64,000 bases of DNA from contig DASPKU010000006.1 in the NCBI GenBank assembly GCA_035627955.1, forward strand, positions 124,001 through 188,000. Direction: 5' to 3'. This document shows positions 45,252-54,900 of the stretch, one piece after another. This DNA is from Phycisphaerales bacterium. GTDB taxonomy: Bacteria; Planctomycetota; Phycisphaerae; Phycisphaerales; UBA1924. Under the pieces are notes generated by a model. That model saw only the letters and a list, made by a program, of their open reading frames with translations. It searched no databases and had not been told where the DNA came from. Numbering within the stretch: the stretch's first letter is position 1; each line of letters opens with the position of its first letter. Made by a program: the position numbers and the translations under genes.

Positions 45252-46538
45252 ATGGCCACATTCGTGTACGAGGCTCTGAACGCCGCGGGCAAGCCGCAGA
45301 AGGGGACGGTCGACGCCGGCACGACCGAGGAAGCGATCCAGCGGATCAAGGCGCAGGGGTACTACCCGACGTCGGTGCGCGAGCAGCAGGCCAAAAAGGC
45401 GGACCAGGCCGCCGTGGCCGCGGGCGTCAAGAAGAAGAAGAAGGGCGGCGGCGGCATCGCCATCGGCGGTATCAACGCCAAGGTCATGACGACCTTCACC
45501 CGTCAGCTGTCGACCCTCCAGGACGCGGGCCTGCCGCTGCTGCGTTCGCTGCAGATCCTCGAGAGCCAGCAGAAGCCGGGCAAGATGAAGAACGTGCTGC
45601 TTGGCGTGTGCGAGGAGGTCGAGGGCGGCACCTCGCTCTCCGAGGCGATGAGCAAGTACCCCCGCGCCTTCAACCACCTGTACGTCAAGATGGTGGCGGC
45701 CGGTGAGGTCGGCGGCGTGCTCGACATCATCCTCCAGCGCCTCGCCGAGTTCATGGAGAAGAGCCAGCGCCTCAAGAGGAAGATCAAGGGCGCGATGGTG
45801 TACCCGATCGTGGTCATCGTCATCGCGGGCCTGATCCTCACGGGCATCATGGTGTTCATCATCCCGAAGTTCGAGGCGATCTTCACCGACTTCGGTGTGG
45901 CCCTCCCGGGCCTGACCCGCTGGCTGATGAAGACCAGCCGCTGGTTCGCCGGCACGCTGCCCGAGCAGGGGATCCCGGGCTGGATGATCGCGCTCCCCGC
46001 GCCCATCGCGGCGTTCATCATCTGGAAGCTGATCCGCCTCGCCGGTCCGGGACGTGCGGCCACCGACTACATGATCCTCTACATGCCGATCATCGGCCCG
46101 CTAATCCGCAAGTCCACCATCGCCCGCTTCACCCGCACGCTGGGCACCCTGGTCTCCGCGGGTGTGCCCATCCTCGAGGCGATCAAGATCACGAAGGAGA
46201 CCTCGGGCAACTACGTGTTCGAGAAGGCGCTCCAGAAGGTGCACGACTCCATCCGCGAGGGTGAAGGCTTCGCGGGCCCCCTCCGCGAGAGCAAGACCTG
46301 CGACGCCATCGTCGTCAACATGATCGACGTGGGCGAGGAGACGGGCGAGATGGACGCCATGCTCATCAAGATCGCCAACAACTACGACGAAGAGGTGGAC
46401 GTGGCCGTGGCCTCGCTGGTCTCGCTGCTCGAGCCCATGATGGTCGTGGTGCTCGGCGGCATCGTCGGCACGATCGTCGTGGCCATGTTCCTCCCGCTGG
46501 TGAAGATGATCGAGTCGCTCCAGGGCGGCGGCATCTGA
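45252..46538 (+). CDS. PilC/GspF inner-membrane platform protein
   Basis: 428-aa protein with two repeats of the T2SSF domain, FTRQLSTLQDAGLPLLRSL (about residue 81) and FTRTLGTLVSAGVPILEAI (about 292), and membrane helices near 180-205, 258-278 and 395-420. Residues 55-72 are a Lys then Gly run (KKKKKGGGG). It anchors the assembly ATPases and pulls in pilin subunits. It lies 109 bases after the second ATPase. Its stop is followed at once by a strong GC hairpin. Confidence 0.94.
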   Translation: MATFVYEALNAAGKPQKGTVDAGTTEEAIQRIKAQGYYPTSVREQQAKKADQAAVAAGVKKKKKGGGGIAIGGINAKVMTTFTRQLSTLQDAGLPLLRSLQILESQQKPGKMKNVLLGVCEEVEGGTSLSEAMSKYPRAFNHLYVKMVAAGEVGGVLDIILQRLAEFMEKSQRLKRKIKGAMVYPIVVIVIAGLILTGIMVFIIPKFEAIFTDFGVALPGLTRWLMKTSRWFAGTLPEQGIPGWMIALPAPIAAFIIWKLIRLAGPGRAATDYMILYMPIIGPLIRKSTIARFTRTLGTLVSAGVPILEAIKITKETSGNYVFEKALQKVHDSIREGEGFAGPLRESKTCDAIVVNMIDVGEETGEMDAMLIKIANNYDEEVDVAVASLVSLLEPMMVVVLGGIVGTIVVAMFLPLVKMIESLQGGGI

Positions 46539-46551
46539 TGGGTCCTCGGCC

Positions 46552-46580
46552 CGCCCGGGCGCCGCAACGGCGCCCGGGCG
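46552..46580 (+). promoter_or_regulatory. Very stable 13-bp hairpin after pilC
   Basis: CGCCCGGGCGCCG (46552-46564) pairs perfectly with CGGCGCCCGGGCG (46568-46580) around CAA. No T-run follows. It lies between the pilC stop (46538) and the prepilin start (46604), where it could protect the upstream mRNA end, attenuate transcription, or lower prepilin expression. Confidence 0.6.
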
Positions 46581-46603
46581 ACGGCCCTGCATGGAGTCGG
46601 GCG

Positions 46604-47635
46604 ATGAACGCAGTGAACTCCCTTCGGAACTCGATGGACGCTCGCAGGCGCGGCATCACCGCCCGCTCAAGGGGCGGCTTCACGATGGTGGAGATCATGT
46701 TCTCCGTCCTCGTGGTGGGCATCCTGCTCGGGCTGCTGATCGTCGGCGCCCGCAGCGCCACCGCCTACGTCCGCAAGACCAGCGACCAGGCCGCGGTCCG
46801 CAACGTCGCGATGGCGATCAACGAGTTCAAGAAGCAGTTCGGGTTCTACCCGCCGCTGGTATGGGAGAAGACCACCGGGGGCGGCGGCGCTGAGGTCATC
46901 ATGACCCCGACTCCACGCAAGGTCCGGGTCTACAGCCTGAGCACTCCCGCCGAGCTTGCATTTCTTGAGACGCTCCCCCCCTTGGACGCAACCAATCCGT
47001 TCTTCGATGAGCGCTTCAGCATCCGCTCCCTCCCCATCTATCTTGTCGGTGGCCTCAACCTGGGGATCGACGCGGCGCACAACGATCCCGCGGCGAACAA
47101 CTTCGTGCCCATCGATGGAGTGCCGGGCCCGGGCTTCTGCAAGCCGCGCCAGGACGGCTCCTTTGAAGTGCCGCCCGAGAGCCTGATGACCGGCGGCACC
47201 AAGACGAGCAAACGCAGCAACAGCTACGAGCCGATTCTGAACCTGGGCGGGTCCAGCCTCAAGCTGTTCGTTGATCCGACTGACACTGACCGTAGCCGGA
47301 TCAGCATCCTGGACCGAAACGGGATTGCAATCCGCTATTACCGCTGGGAACCTGCGAACTCCGCGAGCGCGACGTTGCTGCAGAACCTCAGCGTGCCGAG
47401 GATCGTCGGTCGTGAGACGCCGGGGTTCCTGAAGACTCCGCGCGAGCGGGACCTGTCGGAGAACTCCGCACTCAAGGGCGCTCGCTGGGCGGTGGTGGGA
47501 GCGGGCCCCAACAAGGTCTTTGGCGATGAGGAGATCGGAACCCTGCGTCGCGAACTCGGCGCCTCCGCCGGCGACACCGACGAGCAGGTCCGTGCCGAGG
47601 CCGAAGAGGACAACATCGTGGAGGTCGGCCAGTGA
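46604..47635 (+). CDS. Type IV prepilin-like protein 1 of the secretion/pilus cluster
   Basis: 343-aa pseudopilin. A long basic leader ends at RGG before FTMVEIMFSVLVVGILLGLLI, with the conserved glutamate at +5. The hydrophobic helix is followed by a ~300-residue extracytoplasmic domain with no recognised family. ATG 46604 is chosen over ATG 46538 because the latter would place the 13-bp hairpin inside the coding region. The stop overlaps the next start (TGATG). Confidence 0.85.
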   Translation: MNAVNSLRNSMDARRRGITARSRGGFTMVEIMFSVLVVGILLGLLIVGARSATAYVRKTSDQAAVRNVAMAINEFKKQFGFYPPLVWEKTTGGGGAEVIMTPTPRKVRVYSLSTPAELAFLETLPPLDATNPFFDERFSIRSLPIYLVGGLNLGIDAAHNDPAANNFVPIDGVPGPGFCKPRQDGSFEVPPESLMTGGTKTSKRSNSYEPILNLGGSSLKLFVDPTDTDRSRISILDRNGIAIRYYRWEPANSASATLLQNLSVPRIVGRETPGFLKTPRERDLSENSALKGARWAVVGAGPNKVFGDEEIGTLRRELGASAGDTDEQVRAEAEEDNIVEVGQ

Positions 47636-48858
47636 TGACACGCATCATCCGTCGCGCGTTCACGATGACCGAACTGCTGGTGGTCATCGCCATCGTCGTG
47701 CTGCTCATGGCGATCGCCGTGCCCGCGTTCTCCAGCCTGATGAGCTCCTCCGAGCGCTCGCTGGCGGAGAACCAGCTGAAGGCGGCCCTCGCCGGCGCCC
47801 GGGACGTCGCCATTCAGAGCGAGACCGGCGACTCCGTGGCCGCGTTCTTCTTCACACCCGGCGGGCGCGTCAGCATCGTCGCCTGTGTGAGCGTGGGTCG
47901 TCTCCCCGTCCAGGACGTGGACCAGGACCCCACCGCCCCGCCGCGTGAGGTCTTTGTCCCCGTCAACACCTCCGAACCGTTCCAGATGCCCCGCGGCTGG
48001 AGCGTGCGCGGGCTCGCCGCCGAGGGCACCGTCTTCAACCCCACCGCCGGCACCGGCATCACGCAGCGCGAGCTGTGGTACCGGAGCCACTACGGAGCAA
48101 CCCCCGACAACGCCGCGGTAGGCGACACCGGTTGGGTGTTCCCCGAGAACGCGATGTTCAACCAGGGCGTCGCGGCCAACATGCTGACGGCCGACTGGAA
48201 TGCTCTTTCCACCGCAACCCCCAACCTGGCAACCAATCTTGTCGGGCCCGGCCGCCGCACGTTTGTCGTGCGGTTCAAGATGGGCACGGGGGAAGTCGAC
48301 CTGAGCAACTCCGCCACCGTCCTGATCTTCGACCCCGTTCTGCGGAGCGACTTCAGGGCGACCAGGGCTCCATACGACTACTTCCGCTCCGATCAGCTCC
48401 GCATCAACGGCGTGCCCTCCTCCAGCGCGGTGTCATACGTGCGCCGTGTGCTTGCCGACCCATTTCTGACGAACTACTCCACCGGCGGCGGCATCCGCCG
48501 CACCACCGGCTTCTCACGCGCGCTCCTCGGCGTTGCATCCCCAGACACCATCCTCGCCCGCCCCGTGAGCGAGCTGGCCCTCTACAAGGAAGCCAACCTG
48601 ATCGCCGGCATCGGCGGGCGCGGCCCCAACGCCGTGACCGGCACCTACTGGAGTCCCGACGGTGGGACGCACTTTGAGATTGATTCCAACGCGCTCCCCG
48701 CCAGCGTTACCAGCATGCAGGCAGTTTCCGTCGCGGTCCGCAACTGGATCGAGGGCGGGCGCCAGGACAGCGATGCCGATCGTGAACGCCGGACGTACGA
48801 CGCACGCATCTTCACCCTGACCCGGTACCTGGGCCAGACAGAGGAGGTCGAGCCATGA
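47635..48858 (+). CDS. Type IV prepilin-like protein 2
   Basis: 407-aa pseudopilin. A short leader MTRIIRRA precedes [24 protein letters not shown], with E at +5, closest in style to GspH/FimT-type minor pseudopilins. The extracytoplasmic domain is long and of unknown fold. The start ATG 47635 overlaps the previous stop; a GTG three bases upstream is an alternative. The stop overlaps the next gene by four bases (ATGA). Confidence 0.85.
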   Translation: MTRIIRRAFTMTELLVVIAIVVLLMAIAVPAFSSLMSSSERSLAENQLKAALAGARDVAIQSETGDSVAAFFFTPGGRVSIVACVSVGRLPVQDVDQDPTAPPREVFVPVNTSEPFQMPRGWSVRGLAAEGTVFNPTAGTGITQRELWYRSHYGATPDNAAVGDTGWVFPENAMFNQGVAANMLTADWNALSTATPNLATNLVGPGRRTFVVRFKMGTGEVDLSNSATVLIFDPVLRSDFRATRAPYDYFRSDQLRINGVPSSSAVSYVRRVLADPFLTNYSTGGGIRRTTGFSRALLGVASPDTILARPVSELALYKEANLIAGIGGRGPNAVTGTYWSPDGGTHFEIDSNALPASVTSMQAVSVAVRNWIEGGRQDSDADRERRTYDARIFTLTRYLGQTEEVEP

Positions 48859-49958
48859 GCCTGATTCAACCCCAGGATGGTCGGCGCGGGTTCTCTCTGA
48901 TTGAGGTGCTGATCGCCATCGTGGTGCTCGCGCTGGGTCTGCTGGGCATCGCCGCGGTGTTCCCGGCGGTGGTCACCCAGCAGCGGGCGACCACCGACGC
49001 GGTGCAGGGCGGCGCCCTGGCCAAGTCCGTAGAGGCCGTGCTCAAGTCCCACTACGGCGCCAACCGCCAGAGCCCGCGCCCCGGGCCCGGCGGCATCGTC
49101 TCCCGCGGCGCAATGCGCGGCTGGTTCTCGCTCGTGGGGCTGCCAACCTGGTCGCCGCCTGTTGCCGCCCGCATGAACCCAGCCCCAGGGAGCGGCTCCG
49201 CTCCTAACTTCGACGGCAACTGGGACCTGCCCCGACCGGGCGCAATGCCCCCCGGCATCCGCCTGGATGCCGCCAACGGCAACTACCTGGTGATGGGGAC
49301 AACGGCCAACGTGCGTCTGGGGCGTGACCCCCGCGACCCCTCTTCAGAGCCCTATGGCTACGCAATGCCCGGCTTCCTGCTTGACGCCAACGAGCGTCGC
49401 TTCGGGGGCGAGTATGTGTTCGACTTCGCCGCACGCCGCATCGGCGCGGGCCGCCCATTCGTGAACGCCACGGGGTGGGCGGACCTCACCTGCCAGGACG
49501 ACATGCTCCAGCTCGCGGTATTCATCCGGCGTGTGGAGCGATCCACCGGCGCGCCCCTGGTCGGTATGGACGCCACCACCGAGCGGCCCACGTTCAACGG
49601 CTCGGGTGTGTACTCGACCATCAAGTCGGCGGGCTACACCATCCCGATGCTCGACATGGCGGACCCTGACAACAACAGCAGCAGCGGTTCGGTCGTCGAG
49701 CTCGACAGCACCCAACTCAACTACATGCGTCAGGTCGGGCAGAAGTTCGTGACCCAGTGGGGGACTGTTCACACCGTCTCCCGCCTCCGGGACGACCCCG
49801 AGCAAGTCGTCATCAAGCCGGCGCTCGATGCACGCAAGGTCGCGTTCTATCAGGCGACGACAACTCCTGCCCCTCAGCTCTCGTTCCTTTACACCCCCCA
49901 GATCCCCGTCAACGTGCACATCGTGGACATCGAGCCCTCCGTGGTCGATCTGCAATAG
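48855..49958 (+). CDS. Type IV prepilin-like protein 3 (PilV/GspI style)
   Basis: 367-aa pseudopilin with leader MSLIQPQDGRRG and FSLIEVLIAIVVLALGLLGIAAVF, the form usual for PilV/GspI minor pilins, with E at +5. The remaining ~330 residues are extracytoplasmic and larger than in classical GspI. It begins inside the stop codon of the preceding gene, so translation is coupled. Confidence 0.86.
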   Translation: MSLIQPQDGRRGFSLIEVLIAIVVLALGLLGIAAVFPAVVTQQRATTDAVQGGALAKSVEAVLKSHYGANRQSPRPGPGGIVSRGAMRGWFSLVGLPTWSPPVAARMNPAPGSGSAPNFDGNWDLPRPGAMPPGIRLDAANGNYLVMGTTANVRLGRDPRDPSSEPYGYAMPGFLLDANERRFGGEYVFDFAARRIGAGRPFVNATGWADLTCQDDMLQLAVFIRRVERSTGAPLVGMDATTERPTFNGSGVYSTIKSAGYTIPMLDMADPDNNSSSGSVVELDSTQLNYMRQVGQKFVTQWGTVHTVSRLRDDPEQVVIKPALDARKVAFYQATTTPAPQLSFLYTPQIPVNVHIVDIEPSVVDLQ

Positions 49959-49968
49959 GGAGCGGCGC

Positions 49969-51837
49969 ATGCGACGCAAGACACTCAGCCCCCGCACCCT
50001 CACCCGCGCCAGCGGGCGCGCCTTCACACTCATGGAGATGATGGTCGGCGTCGGGGCCGTGGCGATCATCGCGGTGGGCCTCGCCGCCATCTTCGATTCG
50101 GTGGGCAAGACGGTCGCCGGCGGCCGTCGCGTCAGCGTGATGAACACCTACGCCTCGCTCATGGAGTCGCAGATGCGCCGCGACTTCGAGAACATGGCGC
50201 GCGACGGGTTCCTGGTGATCCGTCACCAGTGGGTAGACATCGATGGGAACGGCATCGCCTCGCTGCCGGCCGAGCCCGCCACCAGCCCCGATGACGTGCC
50301 GCTGTTCGCCAACCAGCGCGCCACCGACCAGAAGCCCCGCCGCATCGACGAGATCCAGTTCGGCGTCGTTGGGCGCTACGAGACCGCCCGTCAGCCGCTG
50401 ATCCCCGGTGTGCGGGCCGAATCGCACGAGGCCCTCGTGTACTACGGGCATGGCCAGCGCGCCCGCTTGAACACCGCACTTACCGCTGAGAACTACAAGA
50501 AGAGCAAGCCCTTCCTCTCGGACCCCAACATCGATCAGGAAGCCCGGCTCGGCTTTGCGGCAGGCACCGGCACACCCAACCCCAACCAGTACCCCAGCGA
50601 TTGGACACTGCTCCGGCATGTGACGCTGCTGGTGAACCCCGACGCGGCCCAGACGCAGCCCGTGCCGCTCGCCGCAGGCGGTAGCGTGTTCGGTGTGCCC
50701 AACAACCCGGCGTCGCTGCCATTCTTCCGGAACCGGCCGACGCAGTACTTCCTCCAGCCGGCGCAGAGTTCGCTCTTCCGTTCCGTCGCGTGGGCGTTCC
50801 CCGTCCAGAGCGGGGCCGGCTCGGGCCCCGAATCCCCCGCCTTCGCCTTCCGCACGCGCTGGGGCGCCCCCGGCACCAACGACGCGTACCCGCTGCGCTC
50901 AAGCGGCATCGTTGACATCGCTTCCAGCAGTTTCGCCGACATCCGCATGATGGTGACCACGTGCGATGTCTGGCCGGATCAGGTCGGCGTGGGGACCCCT
51001 CCACGCGAGGCGATACCTGATGGGCGGCTCGTCCCCGTCCCCCTCTCGGGCGGGACGGCGCTCGACCTCATGCACGCCTGGATGAACGACTCCATGCCGA
51101 CCGACTCGCGCAACCGCCAGGCGGTGGCGAACCGGATTGCGGCGGGCTCGGGCGAGCCGCCGCTCCCGGCAACGTTCCAACCGGCCCGTATCCGCTACGA
51201 GCCCGGCCCCGACGACCTGCTCCCGGCGATCTCGATGCAGCCCACCACCGGCAACCCTCAGTTCGAGCGTGCCGTTGCCCGGGCTGATCAGCTGATGCTC
51301 TCGGCCTCAAACTTCGTCCCTCACTGCACGAACTTCATCGTCGAGTGGTCCTACGGCTCGATGGACGGCAACGGGCACGTGCGCTGGTACGGCCTCAATC
51401 CCGGCCCTTACACGCCGCCGGGCGCGCGGGTGCAGCCGTATGGAGTGGCAACGACTGCCGACCCTCTGGGCGAGGGAATCACCTACGTCACCTGGAATCT
51501 CGGCGATCCCAACGCGGTCCCGCCGCAGCCTCCTATTAACCACCCGATCACCTCGCGCCTGATCTACGGCATCCCGCCCGCGAACGGCCAGCCCGATGAG
51601 AACGCAGCGGAGCTCACGGCCTACTTCGGCTACACCGACCCGACCTTCGCGCCCGACGCCAGCACCATCCCAGTGCCGTTCCCGCACCGCACCACCAACG
51701 GGGTGATGGATTGGATGTGGCCCAAGATGGTCCGCATCCGCGTCACGCTCGCCGACCCCAACAACCTCGCAGACGAGCGAGAGTTCGTTTACGTGTTCAA
51801 CGTGCCCGACGACCGGGCCGTGATGCGCCGCGACTGA
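49969..51837 (+). CDS. Type IV prepilin-like protein 4 (GspJ/PilW style), large
   Basis: 622-aa pseudopilin. After a basic leader, cleavage is expected before FTLMEMMVGVGAVAIIAVGL, with E at +5. The extracytoplasmic part is about 580 residues, roughly three times a classical GspJ. ATG 49969 follows AGGGAG by six bases and lies 11 bases after the previous stop; the frame runs further upstream only as overlap with gene 3. Residues near the C-terminus (WPKMVRIRVTLADPNNLADEREFVYVFNVP) resemble the last strands of PilW-type proteins. Confidence 0.85.
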   Translation: MRRKTLSPRTLTRASGRAFTLMEMMVGVGAVAIIAVGLAAIFDSVGKTVAGGRRVSVMNTYASLMESQMRRDFENMARDGFLVIRHQWVDIDGNGIASLPAEPATSPDDVPLFANQRATDQKPRRIDEIQFGVVGRYETARQPLIPGVRAESHEALVYYGHGQRARLNTALTAENYKKSKPFLSDPNIDQEARLGFAAGTGTPNPNQYPSDWTLLRHVTLLVNPDAAQTQPVPLAAGGSVFGVPNNPASLPFFRNRPTQYFLQPAQSSLFRSVAWAFPVQSGAGSGPESPAFAFRTRWGAPGTNDAYPLRSSGIVDIASSSFADIRMMVTTCDVWPDQVGVGTPPREAIPDGRLVPVPLSGGTALDLMHAWMNDSMPTDSRNRQAVANRIAAGSGEPPLPATFQPARIRYEPGPDDLLPAISMQPTTGNPQFERAVARADQLMLSASNFVPHCTNFIVEWSYGSMDGNGHVRWYGLNPGPYTPPGARVQPYGVATTADPLGEGITYVTWNLGDPNAVPPQPPINHPITSRLIYGIPPANGQPDENAAELTAYFGYTDPTFAPDASTIPVPFPHRTTNGVMDWMWPKMVRIRVTLADPNNLADEREFVYVFNVPDDRAVMRRD

Positions 51838-51934
51838 TGCACGACCGCCGAAACGATCGATCCGCGGAAGGACCCGCAGCCTTGTGTTTGCACCCGTCAC
51901 CAGGAGTGACGGCCCATGATGGAAGGACTGGCCC

Positions 51935-54900
51935 ATGACCACGAATGAGACCAAGCAGCCCATGATCCTGGCCCGGGCTGGCCGGGGCGTCGCCTCCCTG
52001 CTGCGCTCGCTCGCGGGCACGCCCGCCGGCTGGCAGTCCTCGCGCCGACGCGGCTCGTTCCTCATCATCGTGGTCGGAACCCTCGCCCTCCTCGCCGTGC
52101 TCGCCATTATCTACAGCAGCATCGGCAGCCACGACGTCCGCATGACCGCGGCCGTGAAGAAGCAGGAGCGGATCGAGACGATCCCCGATCAGGTCAAGGA
52201 CTACCTCATCACCATCATCGGTGAGAGCACGCTGGGCACGTTCTACGACTCCAGGCGGTACGTCGCGGGCAACATCCCGCTCAGCCGCATGACGTTCGAC
52301 TACCCCGCGACGAACTACGACGCGCGGTCGGATCAGCTCACGCCCACAGCGACCAACATGCCCTTCACGCCCACGGGCTCGGTGTCGGGGTTCATGGGCA
52401 GCTACAACTTCACCGACCAGGCCCGCCACCCGGTCAACATCATGCCGTTCGTGTGGGCGCCCTCCACGCCGTGGCTGGCCGATACCGAGCCGACGTACCT
52501 GGGCGATCCGCTCGACGCTTTGGCCGGTGAGCAGGACCGGCTGTACCAGTACCGTCGCGACTGGCGGAAGATCAGCAACATCGCGCCCGACGGCCGCTTC
52601 GTCAACCTTGCGAATCTCCGTCCCAACCGCCACGGGTGGAACGCCAACCACAAGCAGATGGCGGAGAACACCAACTACATCTACTCCGGGGACCCGGCGA
52701 ACTTCGCGCAAGGGGCGACGGTCCGGAACACCGACTTCGTGTCGCCGATTGTGCCCATGGACCTCGACGTCCCTGCGCACTTTGACAGCCGCCAGATCTG
52801 GCTCTTCCGCCCTGCCCGTGCCAATGCTCTGCGTCAGCCGGGCGACTTCAACTATGACCTGAACCTGTTCGCCGACGCGGACGGCGACGGCATGTTCGAC
52901 TCGCGCTGGCAGGAGCTCAGGGAACTGCGGGTCACTCCGGGCGGGACGGTCCAGAAGGACTACCTCGATATCGACGACAGTCTCCGCGTGTTCGTCGCCG
53001 TCCGCATCATCGACGCCAGCGCGATGATCAACGTTAACACCGCCACCGATCAGCGGGGCGCGCCAACCGCCCTCGCACCGCTCGGCCTCACGCCCGGCGA
53101 CGTTGACCTCCGCAAGCTGCTGACCGGCTGGGATGCGCGCATCGCTTCCGAGACCGGCCCTGACCCGGCCAGCTTCGGGCGCGGCCACGAGTGGCTCCAC
53201 CAGGAGTTCCCGTTCCCCGCCCCGAACACCGCTTCTGAATACAACCGCGACCCGTTCAACTACGAGGTCGGGGACGATAAAGCCGGGCGGGACCTCACGT
53301 TCACCAGCGGCATCTACGCCTACGACGCCCTCCGACTCTCGATCCTGACCGGCGTGACTCCTCAGCTGGGCCTCACCGGCGCGGATATCGGCACCACCTA
53401 CGAGGCCACCTACTCCGTGCCGCATGACAGCTGGGACTACACCAACCAGCCGCTCTACAAGGCGGACCACTACCACCGCACGGCCGTGAGCCTCCAGGGC
53501 GCCATGCGCGAGATGAACCTCCCCACCGGCGCTCCCGCCAGTGTGCGCATGCTCGGTGGGTTCAACGCCGATGAAATGTTCGAGCTCTACGCCCGGCGCG
53601 TGGTGAACGATCCGACGATCACGTCGACGCTCGAACTGACGCTCGGTGGGCGTGCTGATGCGTCTTCGGCCCCACCCAACGAGACCCGGTTCAGCCCCCT
53701 GCGCAGCAACCGCCCGCTCGAGATCGAGCGTCGCAGCTTCAGCCAGTTCAGCGCGGTCCACGACGACGATTACGCCCGCACGATGCGCCTCTTCGAGCTC
53801 GATCAGCGCAGCCGCCTGACCACCATCAGCGGCGCACGCGAGCTCCGCTTCGCGCCCTCGACCATCAACAGCGGCGGGCTGCGCTCGATCGACCCCTATG
53901 AGCTCGGTCAGTCCGAGCTCCGCGTCGATGTGCGCCTGGCGATGGCCGACATCAACAATCAGATCGCCGACCCGATTCTCTCCGCCCAGGCGAAGGCCGC
54001 CGGCACCTACAGCATCTTCCGCAGCTACGTCGATGCGCTCGCCCCGAGGCTCGGCTTCGGCACCCCGTGGACAAGCCCCCAGCTCCAAGAGCGGGCGACC
54101 GAGTTCTACGGCCACCGCGGGCCCGAAATGGCTCTGCGTGTGGCGGCGCACATGGCGGTCAACTTCATCGACTGCTTCGACCGGGCCATTCCTGCGACCA
54201 CAGGTGGCGCCCAGCCGCCCGAGCAGCCCACCATCCACACGCTGCTGGCCCGCCGTGACCTCACCGATGATCTCAATGCTCTGGTCATCACCACCCCCGA
54301 GGGGCTGGCTGTCAGCAGCTGGCTCGCCGGGCCGACGTTCCCGGTCCCGACTACGTCGGGGTCCATTGACGTCCGCCCGCTCGAGCTCATCCCGCCATCT
54401 GCATCCAACAGCGCCACCGAGCGCCTCGCCGCCAGCACCGACCCCGTTGTTGCGCCCGTGGTGAACGTCTATGGAATCGAAGCCCAGCCCTTCATCACGC
54501 AGGTGGCGAGCTTCACGGTCTATGCCGACAAGCACGGCACCAGCGACGGTGAGAGCGACGAAGCCAACATCCAGGGCGGCGAGCACTTCAGCAACCCCGA
54601 CCTCATGTACCGCATGGTCGCGGTGCAGCTCCACAACCCGTTCCATGTGGACATCAAGCTGAGCCACCAGGATCCGACCCCCGGCGTCGAGACGCCCCTC
54701 GCGGTCGATGGCAGCTCCACCGACAGTTCCTATTACTACCTGCAGTTCGGGGACAAACAGTTCAAGCTCGCGCAGCTGGTGGAAGCGGTTGACCCGACCA
54801 CCGGCAAGTACAGCGCCTCGCACCCGACCCCGCCCGAGACTACGGCCGAGCCGATCACGATCCCGGCGGGTGGGACGATCGTTGTGTACGCCCTGACGAA

